Assembly (NCBI GenBank): GCA_016081115.2
Contig: CM071934.1
Location: 62,357,267-62,421,266 of the forward strand
From: Rehmannia glutinosa
Taxonomy: Eukaryota; Streptophyta; Magnoliopsida; Lamiales; Orobanchaceae
Direction: 5' to 3'
DNA length: 64,000 bases
The notes under the pieces were generated by a model, which made no database searches, had not been told where the DNA came from, and saw only the letters and a program-made list of their open reading frames with translations. This document shows, piece after piece, positions 20,859 to 31,920 of the stretch. Each line of letters begins with the position of its first letter. Positions within the stretch are counted from its first letter, which is position 1. The translations under genes were made by a program, and so were the position numbers.

Positions 20859-21462
20859 GTTCAACATAGACTTCTTCCTCTAACAGTCTATTCAGAAATG
20901 CACTCTTCACATCCATTTGATACACAGTGAAGTTTTTGTGTGCAGCATAAGCAAGAATCATCCTTATTGCTTCCAATCTTGCAACATGAGCAAAGGTTTC
21001 ATCAAAATCTATACCCTCTTCTTGGCAATACCCTTTGGCTACCAATCTTGCTTTGTTTCTTACAACAGATCCTTCTTCATTCATCTTGTTTCTGAAAACC
21101 CATTTTGTGCCAATAACATTTTGATGGGTTGGCCTCTGTACCAATTCCCATACTTCGTTTCTTTCAAACTGATTCAACTCTTCTTGCATGGCTTGAATCC
21201 AATGCGTGTCATCCAAAGCTTGAGACACATCTTTAGGATCTATCTGGAAAATAAAACAAGTGAACATTGCTTCATGCTGTGCTCTGGATCTGGTTCTTAT
21301 GCCATCCCTAACATCTCCAATAACTAACTCTGGTGGATGGTCTCTCAGCCATCTCACATCAGGTTGGAGTATGTATGCTGGATTCACCATCTCGACTAAG
21401 TTGTCTTGAACATCTCTTTCATCTTCATTTTGTGTAGACTTTCCAGTGTGTTTGAGATTCAA
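20859..21462 (-). pseudogene. Copia reverse transcriptase, N-terminal half
   Basis: It reads SQALDDTHWIQAMQEELNQF, NEVWELVQRP, GTKWVFRNKMNEEGSVVRNK, ARLVAKGYCQEEGIDFDETF, ARLEAIRMILAYAAHKNF and YQMDVKSAFLNRLLEEEVYV (first catalytic Asp). The frame runs into L1-I sequence after EQPP. Upstream, a frame change near 21470 separates it from the integrase C-terminal part. Confidence 0.92.
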
Positions 21463-21492
21463 CTATCTCATCTTCATCCGGGTTGCTTGCTC

Positions 21493-21851
21493 TTACTTCT
21501 TGACTTCAACATAAGGACTCTTCTGTATAGTTGGTTGATTCAGCTTATCAGCTAACTCTTCAATGTCTTCTCCATTTACATTAGGTTCATCAAAAACCAC
21601 ATGGATAGACTCTTCTGTGACCATAGTCCTCTTATTCAGCACTCTATAAGCTTTGCTCTCAGCTGAGTATTCCAAAAAGATACCTTAAACTTTAGCATCA
21701 AAGCCTTCAAATTATCTTTGCCATTGTTATGGATGAAACATTTACATCCAAATATTCTGAAATATCCAACATTTGGCTTTCTCCCTGTCCAAATCTCATA
21801 GGGAGTTTTGGTCAATTGCTTGTCGGTCATGCATCTATTTTGAGTATGCAT
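21493..21851 (-). pseudogene. Copia integrase C-terminal region
   Basis: Two short frames. One reads TPYEIWTGRKPNVGYFRIFG and CKCFIHNNGKDNLKAL (the GKKP/PY block after the copia integrase core). The other reads YSAESKAYRVLNKRTMVTEE and SIHVVFDEPNVNGEDIEELA. They follow the core at 21827-22270 in order and lie in different frames. Confidence 0.85.
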
Positions 21852-22270
21852 GATGTGTTAATGGCTTCAGCCCAAAATCTCTTAGGCAATCCAGCTTCAG
21901 CTAACATGGTCCTTGCAGTTTCCTTGAGAGTTTTGTTCCTTCTTTCAGCTACTCGATTCTGCTGTGGAGTTCTTGCAGCTGATAACTCATGAGCAATTCC
22001 ATTTTCTACACAATACTGAGTTATTATCCCATTGACAAACTCAGTTCCTCTGTCAGACCTTATCTTTATAATGGTTTGTTTCTTTTCATTTTGAACTCTT
22101 TTCATCAGCTGAGGCAACTTCTACAATGTTTCCTTCTTTTTACACATGAAGATTGTCCATGCATATCTTGAATAGTCATCTACCATCACCAAGGTGTATT
22201 TCTTTCCACTTATGCTGGCTGGTTCAACTGGACCAAATAAATCCATATGAAACAGATGTAATATCCTTGT
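21827..22270 (-). pseudogene. Copia integrase catalytic core
   Basis: The core starts near FHMDLFGPVEPASISGKKYT (first Asp) and continues through YTLVMVDDYSRYAWTIFMCK. After a stop near 22120 it goes on to IKIRSDRGTEFVNGIITQYC (second Asp) and PQQNRVAERRNKTLKETART (Glu). The DDE triad is therefore present. Integrase joins the cDNA ends to the target. Confidence 0.9.
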
Positions 22271-22359
22271 TTAAGAAGGACTTGGCTTATGCTTGAATGA
22301 AGATTATTTGCTTTCCCATCTGGCATGCATCACATACACTTTATTTCTTGTACACTGAG

Positions 22360-22800
22360 TCTGGCAATCCTTCTACAAGATGACTCCTTGCAAGCTTGTT
22401 GATTGTCTTGAAATTCAGATGACTCAGCTTCTTGTGCCACAACCAACTTGATTCGGTTGTGCTCTTTGCTAGCAGACAAGTGATTGGTGTAGAAGTAGAC
22501 CAATCTACCACATACATATTCTTCTGTCTTGATCCTTACAGCACTTTTTCATTTGATTCAACATCTTTGAGGCCTTCAACATAAGCAACATCTGTGATTT
22601 CCAATCCATTCTTCTTGATAGATCCTGTGCCTTTGATTTTCCCTGAAGCTTCATTTCCTCCAAATATGACTTTTGCACCTCTAATCTCCTTGAATCTTGA
22701 CAGGTTTTTCTTGTTTCATGTCATATGTCTGGAATAGCCACTATCCATGTACCAGGTTCCTTGGCACTTAGTTGTTCCTTGAACCTGCAATCTAGGAAAT
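22360..22800 (-). pseudogene. Copia protease active site and GAG-pre-integrase
   Basis: Around 22730 the minus strand reads GTWYMDSGYSRHMT; DSG is the aspartic protease active site, and a stop follows shortly. RGAKVIFGGNEASGKIKGTG comes next. The GAG-pre-integrase domain near 22380-22500 reads SSWLWHKKLSHLNFKTINKL. Its zinc-binding HKKLSH signature is intact. Stops interrupt the frame at several places. Confidence 0.82.
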
Positions 22801-22897
22801 CAGTTTTTAGGTACCCATACTTGCCTGGGTCCTGAGGGGTTAGTGCTATAAGATGATCCAACCAACTATAGCCAAAGGACTTGACTCTAAGAGGTTG

Positions 22898-23308
22898 TCA
22901 TCTATCAGTGCCATAATCATAGTGCACATTAGCAAAATTCTTGGGGGTTTTAGGTTCATACGGTTGTCTCTTTTGTCTGTATGCCTGTGTGTGTGTTTTA
23001 ACAATTGCTTTCTTGGGATAGTTGTGAAAATTCTGAGTGTAGTGCTTGGGTACATGTGTGTGCTGATAATAGCTCTTTTGCCTTTGGAATGACCCTTGCT
23101 CAGTTTTAGGTCTTTGCCATCTAGGCTTGTATTCCATAGGTCTTTGCTGATGTTTCACATTATTCCAATCAGCATAGTTTGGATAGTTTCTACCATTCCC
23201 ATCATGTGTGTTTCTCTGATTAAACTTCTGGGGTTTTTGGTAACTCTGTTTGCTTTTCACGAGTATTTTCATTTGGAGTTTGAGGAACTCATTTGGATTT
23301 CTTCTCAA
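22898..23308 (-). pseudogene. Copia gag/protease linker, basic region
   Basis: The frame is rich in Lys, Gln, Tyr and Asn (KSKQSYQKPQKFNQRN, then RPMEYKPRWQRPKTEQG). It lies between the gag coiled coil and the protease. No fold is recognised; it may help bind RNA (inference). Confidence 0.6.
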
Positions 23309-23327
23309 TGTCCTCTCTCAAAGATAC

Positions 23328-24041
23328 TCAATCGATTTCGCGTTTTCCTTTCCCTTTGTATCCAAGGCTAGTTTGTTTGTGATTGTGCTTATGAGTGAAT
23401 GTGGGTGCAACATTTTGTGCTTTGGATTTTTGAGATGCTTCATTGCTTGAAGATCCTTTTTCCAAAATCACTCTTGGAGTTTGACTGTGCACAAAGGAGT
23501 TAAACCCTATGCCTGTCTTATCTCCACATTCTTTTTGACTCATGATAAGATCATCCAATGATTTGGATGCCTTTGTAAATGAGGCAATCACATTTTTGAG
23601 ATCTTTTTCCCTCTTTTCTATAACAGCTAACTCTGCTATGATCTTGGCATTCTCAGCTTTCAACTTAGTGTTCTCATCAGCTATGTGACTCAGAGTACTC
23701 AGCTCTTTGGTCAGCTGTGAGTTTTGGCTTTTAAGATGGTTGTTCTCCTCATCTAGAATTGTGTGTGAGGATTTTATATGTTCAAAATCTTTCATCATTT
23801 TGCCTAATGAATCATAAAGATCAGTGGGTGATGAAGTGTGTGTATCACAGTCACTATCAGTTGAATCTAAATGAGATGAGTTAGAGTGTACCTCATCTTG
23901 TTGATCTGGTTGATCTTGTTCTTTAGCCATAAGGTAGATCATAGCCTCTTCCTCAGAGTCAATTGAGTAGTCAGCTTCACTACTCTCTGAGTCTGCTGCT
24001 TCTTTAGACTTGGTTGTCTCAGCAGTCTCAGCAGCGGACAT
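23328..24041 (-). pseudogene. Copia gag C-terminal coiled-coil region
   Basis: A 237-residue frame. An acidic N-terminus (SESSEADYSIDSEEEAMIYL) is followed by a long heptad-type helix (MMKDFEHIKSSHTILDEENN, then LTKELSTLSHIADENTKLKA) and the motif KSLDDLIMSQKECGDKTGIG. This layout after the zinc knuckle is common in gag proteins of larger plant copia lineages. The helix probably mediates particle assembly (inference). Confidence 0.78.
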
Positions 24042-24123
24042 GGCTTTCTTCTTTGCCTGTCTTCTTTCTCTAAAGACTTTTCTTTCTTCTTCATTCCTAT
24101 ATTTGTTGACTGGTGGATAGGAA

Positions 24124-24165
24124 CAATCAACTGCAAAATGTCCTGGTTGTCTGCAGTTCCAACAC
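24124..24165 (-). pseudogene. Copia gag CCHC zinc knuckle
   Basis: The minus strand encodes CWNCRQPGHFAVDC, an intact CX2CX4HX4C knuckle, in the frame leading into a KYRNEEERKVF-type basic segment. Nucleocapsid knuckles bind element RNA. Confidence 0.88.
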
Positions 24166-24449
24166 AGGTTCTCAGCTCTTTGATCCTCTTTGTTCTTGGG
24201 TTATCAGCTCTCTGATATTCAACCCTTTGATGCTCAGCTCTCTTGGGTGGCCTATCTTCTCTTGACTTTGAGGGAGCTGAATGTCTCCTGGAGGTTTCAC
24301 CCTTGTTTCTTTTATAGTTCTTATTGAAGAACTTGTTGAATCTTTTTAACCATTAGGGCAATCTCCTCCTAGTATATGGTTTCCTTGGGTTCAGCTCTTT
24401 TTCCATCCTTGACTATCAGTGCAGCTGTCTTGGGTACAACTATCTCCTC

Positions 24450-25139
24450 TTGTTATTTTCCTCTCAGCTCAAACTCATAGGCTTTGAGGTCTGAGAATAG
24501 CTCGTGGTTAGATGTTCTTGAGAGGTCCATTGAATGTCTCAGGGCCATAGTCTTCATTTCCCATTCAGCTGGGAGGGTCCTTAAGATCTTCATACACATT
24601 TCCTTTTGTGTATATTCTTTCCCAAGAGCTGAAAGCTCATTTGTGATTTCTGTGAATCTGGCATCTAGCTAATCCATGGTTTCACCTGCAAGCATTTCGA
24701 AATTTTCAAATTTTTGAACAGCAACAGACAATTTATTTTCTTTAATTTGTTTTGATCCTTCACAAATTAAAGTCAGTTTATTCCAGATTTCTTTTGCAGA
24801 TTTGCAAGATTTGACTTTATTGAACATTGCTTTGTCCAATGTCTTGTAGAGTATGTCCTTGGCCACATTGTCCAAGTTGTATCTCTTTCTAACTTCATTT
24901 GTCCACTCAGTGCTTGGTTTTTCAACCATGGTTGGTCTTGCTTCAGTAACAGCTTCTTCTCCTTCAGCTGCAGCTGCTCTTCTTACAGTCGTGTTCACTT
25001 TCAGTATTTGCAGTGGCCCATCCTCAATCACAAGCCACAATTCATCGTGTAATGCAGATAGATGAGCCTGCATACAAATTTTCCAATCATCAAATTCTTC
25101 AACAGTGAACATAGGAATACGTGTTAGATTTGCTTTCAT
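24450..25139 (-). pseudogene. Copia gag capsid domain
   Basis: The start ATG is at 25139, 113 bp inside the primer site. It reads MKANLTRIPMFTVEEFDDWK, AHLSALHDELWLVIEDGP, TYPE-like RRAAAAEGEEAVTEA insert, AKDILYKTLDKAMFNKVKSC and KSAKEIWNKLTLICEG. This is the UBN2-type gag core of plant copia elements. A TAG after AGETMD (24669) cuts the frame. The homology continues as LDARFTEITNELSALGKEYT and TLPAEWEMKTMALRHS to about 24460, so the stop is a later mutation. Confidence 0.9.
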
Positions 25140-25251
25140 GATAATAACTTTGCTTAAAATGAAAGATTTTGAAAATACAAGTGTTTAAAACCTTTTTGAA
25201 AAGATAGAGATCTAGTTCAGTAACCAGTGCGGAAGGCTCAATGAACCAACT

Positions 25252-25263
25252 GCTCTGATACCA
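25252..25263 (-). other. Primer binding site of the copia element
   Basis: The minus strand reads TGGTATCAGAGC, a perfect match to the initiator-Met tRNA 3' end class used by plant copia elements. It lies two bases from the LTR end. Confidence 0.93.
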
Positions 25264-25265
25264 CT

Positions 25266-26330
25266 TGTAGGTCCCAAGGGGTGTGAGTAAGGTTTAGAAG
25301 GGGGGTTGAATAAACCTTACCAATTTCTCGATTTTAGTCCTTTTGAAATTATAACAGAGTTAACTCAAACTGTTGTGTCCTTGAGGGACATCTAAGTTGG
25401 TTATTCAACTAAGTTAGCCACTCAACAGACTCAATAGAGTTGTTGATAGAATAACTCGGTTGTTTAACCTAAACTTAACTTGGTTTGTTTAGTTTTATCA
25501 GCGGAAGACTTAACACCCTTGATTTGTTTTAAGCTTGTTTTAACACTTGATTTTTAGCACTTGGTTATTAATCAGTTGGATAGCAAATATGATTCTAACA
25601 ACAGATATAATGTAAGTATGCAAGAAAGTAAATATACTGAAAGTAAATGACACAAATATTTTTATAGAGGTTCGAAGATGGGGTAATTCTTCTAATCCTC
25701 TCTTCTCCAACTCCCGGAGGAATCCACTAAGTAACAGATCAGTTTACAAAGTGGTGAACAGTCAAGATAGATTGATCACACAATTTGGTTTCTCTTGCGA
25801 CTCGGCTTCTTCACAGGTGCGCCTTGCTACTTCAGCTCACTTCTCAAGTTTTTGGATTTGATCACGTAGCCCTCCAACAAACTTGATACTGGTTCGACCT
25901 TGAACCTTCCTACAATCCTCCTTGGAAAGTAGACCCCTTTTGATTCTTCAAAAGTTTCCTCTTCAACAGATTTGAAGTTGTCTTTCCTTCACAGTTTGTG
26001 TTGGATCGATTTTCTTGAGTTTCAGGCTTGAGGATTTGCTTGAATGTACTTGAGAATATTGCAGGTTAATTTCTTGAATAATGCTTGCTTGTTCGTGGCT
26101 CAGGTCACCTTTTCTTAATAAATTCCTCAGCCTTTTATAGTGCACTTTTGAAATTTTGCTCGTTGAAGAGATAGGCTAATTTCAAAAGTCACTTGTGTTC
26201 GTTGGCTTGTCTTGTCTGCAGTCCTTGATGTTGACATTTCCTCGTATTAAATGTCTTGCAGCATTGCAGATTTTCTGACACACGGTGCAGTGCTACTCAT
26301 TGGTTTATTTCTTTTGCACAAAAATGGGAC
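25266..26330 (-). repeat. 5' LTR of the copia element, part 1
   Basis: It begins TGTAGGTCCCAAGGGGTG and matches 6140-7214 closely. It stops at AAAATGGGAC, where Gypsy-B begins. The remainder of the LTR is at 42816-43257. Confidence 0.93.
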
Positions 26331-26514
26331 TGTAGAACCCCGAAATTTCGACTACTTGGAAAATATTAAATTTTGTATATGGATTTATTTTGTGTGTTAT
26401 TCCAATAATATTTAAGTTTTGAGGCAGCCCGAATTTTATTGTTGAGTATATATAATGAATGTCGTGTAAACTCGACTTAAATTATAATTTTTTTTAAATA
26501 TTTAAAGCCTTTTT

Positions 26515-26532
26515 AAACATATAATTATTTAA
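26515..26532. repeat. Left target duplication of the F-box retrocopy
   Basis: AAACATATAATTATTTAA, 18 bp, repeated exactly at 27953-27970. It occurs once, uninterrupted, at 40536-40553 in the sister LTR. Confidence 0.95.
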
Positions 26533-27952
26533 CATCAGCGAGTGGTTCATCAACCACAGAACAGACCCTAATTTCACACAATAAAATCTAGGGTTTTTCC
26601 ATGGATGTGTCAAAGATTGTAACCTCACATTCACAAAAATCCCCCAATCTCCGTAAGCCTTTTTTTCTCGCTTAAGTATTACAATGGCCAAAATCCCGGA
26701 AGAGGTGATCGTTAAAATCCTGTTGATGTTGCCCGTTGTAAAACGATTGAGGTGCGTTTCAAAAAGATGGCGTAATCTGATTGACAGCCCCAATTTCGTA
26801 AAATCCCATTTGGTGACCCCAACAAAGCCCATTCTATGATAATCTTTTTTACAAATACTTGTGCTAAGTACATCGACTTAGCCTTAGTTTGCAATGCTAT
26901 TGACCCCCCTGTTTTGAAACAACTCGCGTACCCTATAATGGCTTGTTTGGCTTGTACACACATAATCCTAGACCTCGTGCTTTTTTGTGGAACCTTTCAA
27001 CTAGAAAACATTTTCAAATTCCACAACTTGAGATGCCAGATGAAGTAATTAGGATTTGGTCTTGGGGTTTTGGATACGATAGTAATTCAGATGACTACAA
27101 AGTGGTAATCATAGCCCCATCTTCGAATGAACTGGCGTGGGATGATACCGATAAGCTTATCGTGTATGTTTACAGCCTCAAGTCTGGTTTATGGGAGAGA
27201 ATTGCCGATTTCCCTTATTTCTCTACCCGTTTAGAGAAGTCTGGTGTGTGTGGTGGTAGTGCATTGCATTGGAAAGTGAGAGAATCAGAAGGCCCTTATT
27301 TGATTGTTGCGCTTCACCTTGGAAAATTGGAATACTATTTGGTGCCTCAACCTCTGAAACCACTGATTAAAACTTATGAGTTCGATTTGGGGGTACTTGA
27401 TAGATGCCTTTATGTAATTTATTATGGTTTTGATTTGGTGGTAATGAAGGAATATGGGGTGGATGAGTCTTGGACTTTGTTGATTTCATGCACTGGTTGG
27501 AGTACGTTTTCAGTGAAACCCTTAGCTTATATCAAAGATGGCGATGAATTTATTTTTGTTACTCAATTATCTAACGTAGTAGTGCGGTATGAGTTTGAAA
27601 GGAGAACATTTAAGACAATGGTTCATCGTTGTTTGTCATGGGACTTAAATTCTCCGTTCGCGTATATCCCTAACCTCATTTGCCCCTCAAAGTGGCATCA
27701 CGATGACAGCAGCACCACTAGTTAATTGCCTTGTAATGACTTGCTTGGTCAGCAAATGCTCAGTTCATGAGTATCTCAATAAAGTTTATATATTGAATGC
27801 ATATCTTAGTTATGTCAATTTTCTCTAAAGTTGTTTTCATATTTATATTTTTTGGGATAATTAAGTTGAGTTTTGTGACATAACATAATGGTGGTTATTG
27901 ATAGATATTTTCTCTTGCTTTTTTGAAATCTAGTTTCTGAATTATCTAAAAA
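26533..27952 (+). mobile_element. Processed F-box retrocopy (cDNA insertion)
   Basis: The insertion holds a 5' leader of about 150 bp, an intronless F-box coding region and a 3' UTR with AATAAA near 27778. It ends in a short A run (CTAAAAAAA) against the 18-bp duplication. These are the hallmarks of LINE-mediated reverse transcription of a cellular mRNA. The sister LTR of Gypsy-B is the empty site, so the event postdates Gypsy-B integration. The L1 copies in this window are of the right type to have supplied the enzymes (inference). Confidence 0.92.
26684..27727 (+). pseudogene. F-box protein with F-box-associated domain, retrocopy
   Basis: The start codon at 26684 opens MAKIPEEVIVKILLMLPVVK, RLRCVSKRWRNLIDSPNFVK: an F-box of about 40 residues, which seems to lack a few residues between LPV and the RCVSKRW block. 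F-boxes bind SKP1 in SCF ubiquitin ligases. A TGA at 26837 ends this frame. Homology continues in a second frame (LALVCNAIDPPVLKQL) and then a third, 26943-27725, an open 260-residue frame. That frame starts at LYTHNPRPRAFLWNLSTRKH and carries the F-box-associated beta-propeller-like repeats (IRIWSWGFGYDSNSDDYKVV, VYVYSLKSGLWERIADFP). Two frameshifts and one stop make it a pseudogene, although the C-terminal domain is intact. Confidence 0.88.
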
Positions 27953-27970
27953 AAACATATAATTATTTAA
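27953..27970. repeat. Right target duplication of the F-box retrocopy
   Basis: An exact copy of 26515-26532, directly after the A run. Gypsy-B LTR sequence resumes at AGCTTTGTTTAATG. Confidence 0.95.
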
Positions 27971-28242
27971 AGCTTTGTTTAATGTAAATAAATGATAAAG
28001 AGAACTATATATGTATATATATTATACCTAATTATACATTTGGAGAATAAGAAAATCAGGTTTTATCTTTGCTAGTATGTTACTTAGCCGACAATTGGAA
28101 CTAGTTGTATTACATGTCCACGCAAAACTCTTCTTTGCATCACAAACCTATGCTAACGTCACTATAGGGCTGCCAATTTCTATAAAGAAGCCAAGTGGTG
28201 TAGGAAATAGTAGGAGCTGGCAAAAGAATAAGGAAGAAACAT

Positions 28243-28250
28243 TATAAAAA
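28243..28250 (+). promoter_or_regulatory. TATA box of Gypsy-B 5' LTR
   Basis: TATAAAAA in a GAAACATTATAAAAAGG context, conserved in the second LTR at 40826-40833. It is the best promoter candidate in the LTR. The F-box retrocopy lies about 0.3 kb upstream in the same direction. Confidence 0.6.
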
Positions 28251-30247
28251 GGGGAACACTAGTTCAAACTTTGGACGGCGAATAAGGGTGAATAAAGAAA
28301 AGAGAAGGGGCATTCTATAGGAATTATCATAAACGAAAAAGGGAAAATAAGAAGAAAGAGCAACTTCGCTTCTAGATTTAATTTCGCCGCAGGTAAGGTA
28401 TCCTCAGCTCAAAATTTAGATAACCAAACCAATAGAATTTTTGGTTTTCGCATGTTAAACTTCTAGAGTGGTGATGTAGGTGTTATCGCATTGAATGTTT
28501 GGTTGACATCGAGGAGGATTCATAGCCAAAAAAATCTACCGGAACAGTCTACGCTTGAGTTCAAGATTGAATCGTAGGCTTGAAAGTGAGTGATTTTCGT
28601 GTTCTTTTTCTTGTTGTATATAACTTTAAAATCTTGAGAAAATATATATCAATCTACTATGTTTAATATTCTTTGATTCTAGGGTATAAAATCCCAACAA
28701 TTTTCTTAAATCATTATTCTATGGCACCACTGAACAGAATCCCAAAACTACAATTTTCCTTGGTTTTGTTGTGCTAACAAATTTGTCTTGCCGCGGCGCG
28801 TCCTCGAGTCTGGGCGCGAGTTGTATCTTTTCAAGCCAACCATTTACCTTCTTGTTTGAATAATTGTAATCTTTGTCGTTTCTTTCCTCCATTTCTCATT
28901 CGTTGTACAAAGAAGAGATTAACCATTTTGAACAAACGAGTTATCAATTAATTAACCCACAAAAGGAAATCAAAATATAATATTTGAGGTTAGTTTGACT
29001 ACCTGGGAGTTAAAAGTATTATCTTTAGAAAGTCATGAATGTATATTATTCAAGCTAGATAGTGTTTTAATGCATAAGACTAATTGCTAGTGGTGCAATT
29101 ATATAAATATTTAATTACCTTTCAAATAAATCAATGTTGAGTTCCACTTTATCAACCGAGAGCTTATCATTTAGTATTTTTGTAGAATAAATTCTCATCT
29201 ATGTTTGGTTATAGAATATAGAAGTATTACTTTAAAGGATAATGTATTTTGAACTTTACATTAAATAAATAAATAAACTATCCTCCATTTTAGTTTAAAT
29301 TTAATGAATTGATGTAATTTGTTATCTTGCAAATCAAAATCTTCATTGCGTCATCGTACATTGTTTCCGTTTCTTTTGAATTAGTAAGCGTTTTAAGTTT
29401 CATTACACTCATCGTGTGTATAGTGTATTGTTTAATTATTTGGTAAGTGTCGAGCCCAAGTGTGGCGTGGATAGGATCGAGTTTTGGGCGGGCACGGGCC
29501 TCGTGGTCTTAAAAGGTTCTTCGCTATCCACGACCAAATCCCACCACCAAAGGACGGAGTGTTCCAAGGGTTGCGGTAGGGCCGTAGGATCGGTATATTC
29601 GAATATGACTTCTCCAGGCTTCGCGATCCCCAATATGGAGAGTCGAGCCCGTAGTCGCGATGCAATAAGGGGGTAAGGCTTTACTCCAATGCAATAAAGG
29701 AGTGATAAGGGAGAATGGGGGTCACTTACCGTTAATGAACGGTTCCTCCGTTAATGTGACATTTGAAATAATTTTGTTACAGATTGATTGAGTGCATGTT
29801 GCTATTGAATTGAAAATGATTTCACTTATAAAGATTAATCGAATCTTTCTTAACATTAAACTTTTCTAAAAGGCCACACCGCACACCGCACCCACTCACA
29901 GAGGTTTCTTTTCCTCACGTATATATTTTTTTAAAAATATTTCAGGCAATAATCCAAGCGACAACGAAGTAGTTGAGGGATTTCCCTGATCTAACTAGCT
30001 AGTGCCAGTTACAGGAGCATTTTGCTAGATGTCTTGACGACGTCCCTATGTATATATGACGTGTTTTGGCCAGAACAATGATTGTAATAGTAGTTTCTCT
30101 TATAGGAGTTCCATAGACTTGGTTAGTTTTCTTATAATTATATTGAGTTATTCTTTTGGTCTTTAATAATTAATATGTATATTTCACTATTTGGACTCAG
30201 GAATATATTTTGATTATTATAGCTTTGTGAATTCGGGCGTGATGAAG

Positions 30248-30258
30248 TGGTATCGAAC
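30248..30258 (+). other. Primer binding site of Gypsy-B (degenerate)
   Basis: TGGTATCGAAC, close to TGGTATCAGAGC with one base lost and one changed. It lies just after the LTR end, confirming the plus orientation. Confidence 0.75.
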
Positions 30259-31671
30259 TTGGTGTGAAAATATCTACACTCGAGTGACCCAGGATATGAT
30301 CTTGATCGTAGTTGGGTTACCACGGTTGTATGACCATAAAAATGGAGTTGGAATGATGAACTTAGGTGTTAGTGTGTGTAGTAGATAGCGGAGTAGGTAC
30401 TAGCCAATCTTGGTATTTTATTGGTTTGTATGAGTATTGTCTATCTTTGGGATTATTAAGCAAGGAAAACTCATCTTACATACTAAAGAGCATCTGGATT
30501 GACATATTTTATCTTAATAATACTACTTCCTTGAGCTCTAGTTCATTGTTACGAGTATAACACCATACCATTGTTTGGAGATCATTAGAAACTTGTTCAG
30601 AAAGTAAGGTTATAGTATTAACCCATAAACTTGTAAGGTATGTTATAAGCATTTTGGAGCCAAATGAATTTCATCCAAATTGCTTAGCAAACTTTCATTT
30701 TTAGCAAACTTTCATTTTCATTCAAATTTTATTTGTTAGTGTGGATGATTGATACGTGCATTGTTACCATATTAGAACCCCCACAATTTGGTTTTCATTC
30801 GTGATAGAACTATTCATAATGAAACTAAATCAACTTCATATTGTAACTTGTTTTGTGTCTTTACTGGCTGAGTGGTTCATTTTTGATGTTTTATATATAC
30901 CTACATATTTTGGATTTTCCCTCCTCTATCTTATGTCAATTTCTTCCTCCATATTATTTCCCTACAGATGCAGTTTTGCTCTGCATCCATTGTTTCAAGC
31001 CACTCAATGAGTTTAGTGGCTATTCATTAATTTCATCATGTGATTCACGATTTTAATTTCTTCTAGGCACCATTATAATTGTCTTAAGAAGAATATCATT
31101 TTTTTGAATTATCTCAAGAGTGACAGTGTCTATTGTATCGCCGAGATCTCAATGGGCTTCTCTTTTTCTGTTGGGAAATATTCTTATTGGAGCAACATCT
31201 TGATCCTTTGTCAGAACTTTTTTATTGGATTGTGTAGATTTTCCATTATTGTAATCACTCTCTGATTCATGATTGTAGTTTCTTGAATTTGCGTGAATTT
31301 TAAATTTCACTTCCCCTCACTTTTGGCATCAACATTTTCTTCTAAAATTGTTGGTCGTTCAATCTGCTTGATGTTTGTCTTCTAAACGTTAAGTTCTTTT
31401 AAGCACATCCACTCTTGAAGTAATCTAATTTGATTATGAGTCTTTTGTTAATCCCTTGGAAATCGTCATCCTTGTCTGTGTTGGTTCTTTTATCGAATTT
31501 GCATCTAACTTTTATCTAACCTCACTTTACATTTCGTCTCACCATTCGAGTGCTTTGTTATTTTGAAACATTTCTTGTAACTTGGTATTTGATATATTAA
31601 TTTTCTTCCACTCTTTTCTTGTGCATAACCTTAATTAAAGAGTGTAGCACCTTTCTTTCTTGTCGAAAGTT
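30259..31671 (+). other. Gypsy-B leader and unassigned sequence, no gene recognised
   Basis: About 1.4 kb of AT-rich sequence with only short chance frames. A 13-bp motif TGGATGATTGATA at 30742-30754 recurs at 38725-38737, so part of this stretch may be a separate insertion together with 38191-38724. Confidence 0.45.
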
Positions 31672-31920
31672 GAATTCCTTTTATCATTTTTTGAATAATT
31701 ACGAATATATATAAAAATGAAAAAGAGTAATCCCGATCACAGCAGATCAGGTAACCAAATGAAAGCCTGGAAATAAAGACAACAATCAAAGCACGCAGGG
31801 TCACAAGCCGACCAAATGGTTGAATGGTTGGGGCTCGTTAAAACCTTCCAAGGTAAAACCCACCCTTGTGGGAAAAACCCTTGGAAGGAAAAAGAGTACC
31901 CCCCAGGAAACATAAGGCGC

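Larger units (their letters stand above)
26331..30245 (+). repeat. 5' LTR of Gypsy-B (contains the F-box retrocopy)
   Basis: It matches 40366-42815 from end to end except for about 1.44 kb inserted at 26533. The last bases read GGGCGTGATGA before the primer site. Both LTRs have a CATTATAAAAAGGGG promoter-like block. From 27971 to 30245 there is no gene; the frame at 29416-29676 has a counterpart in the other LTR and is chance. Confidence 0.92.

Noticed and set aside
26943..27725. Intact functional F-box gene based on the open 260-residue frame
   Set aside because: The true start and F-box lie upstream at 26684 in another frame and are cut by a stop and two frameshifts, so the open frame is only the C-terminal domain.
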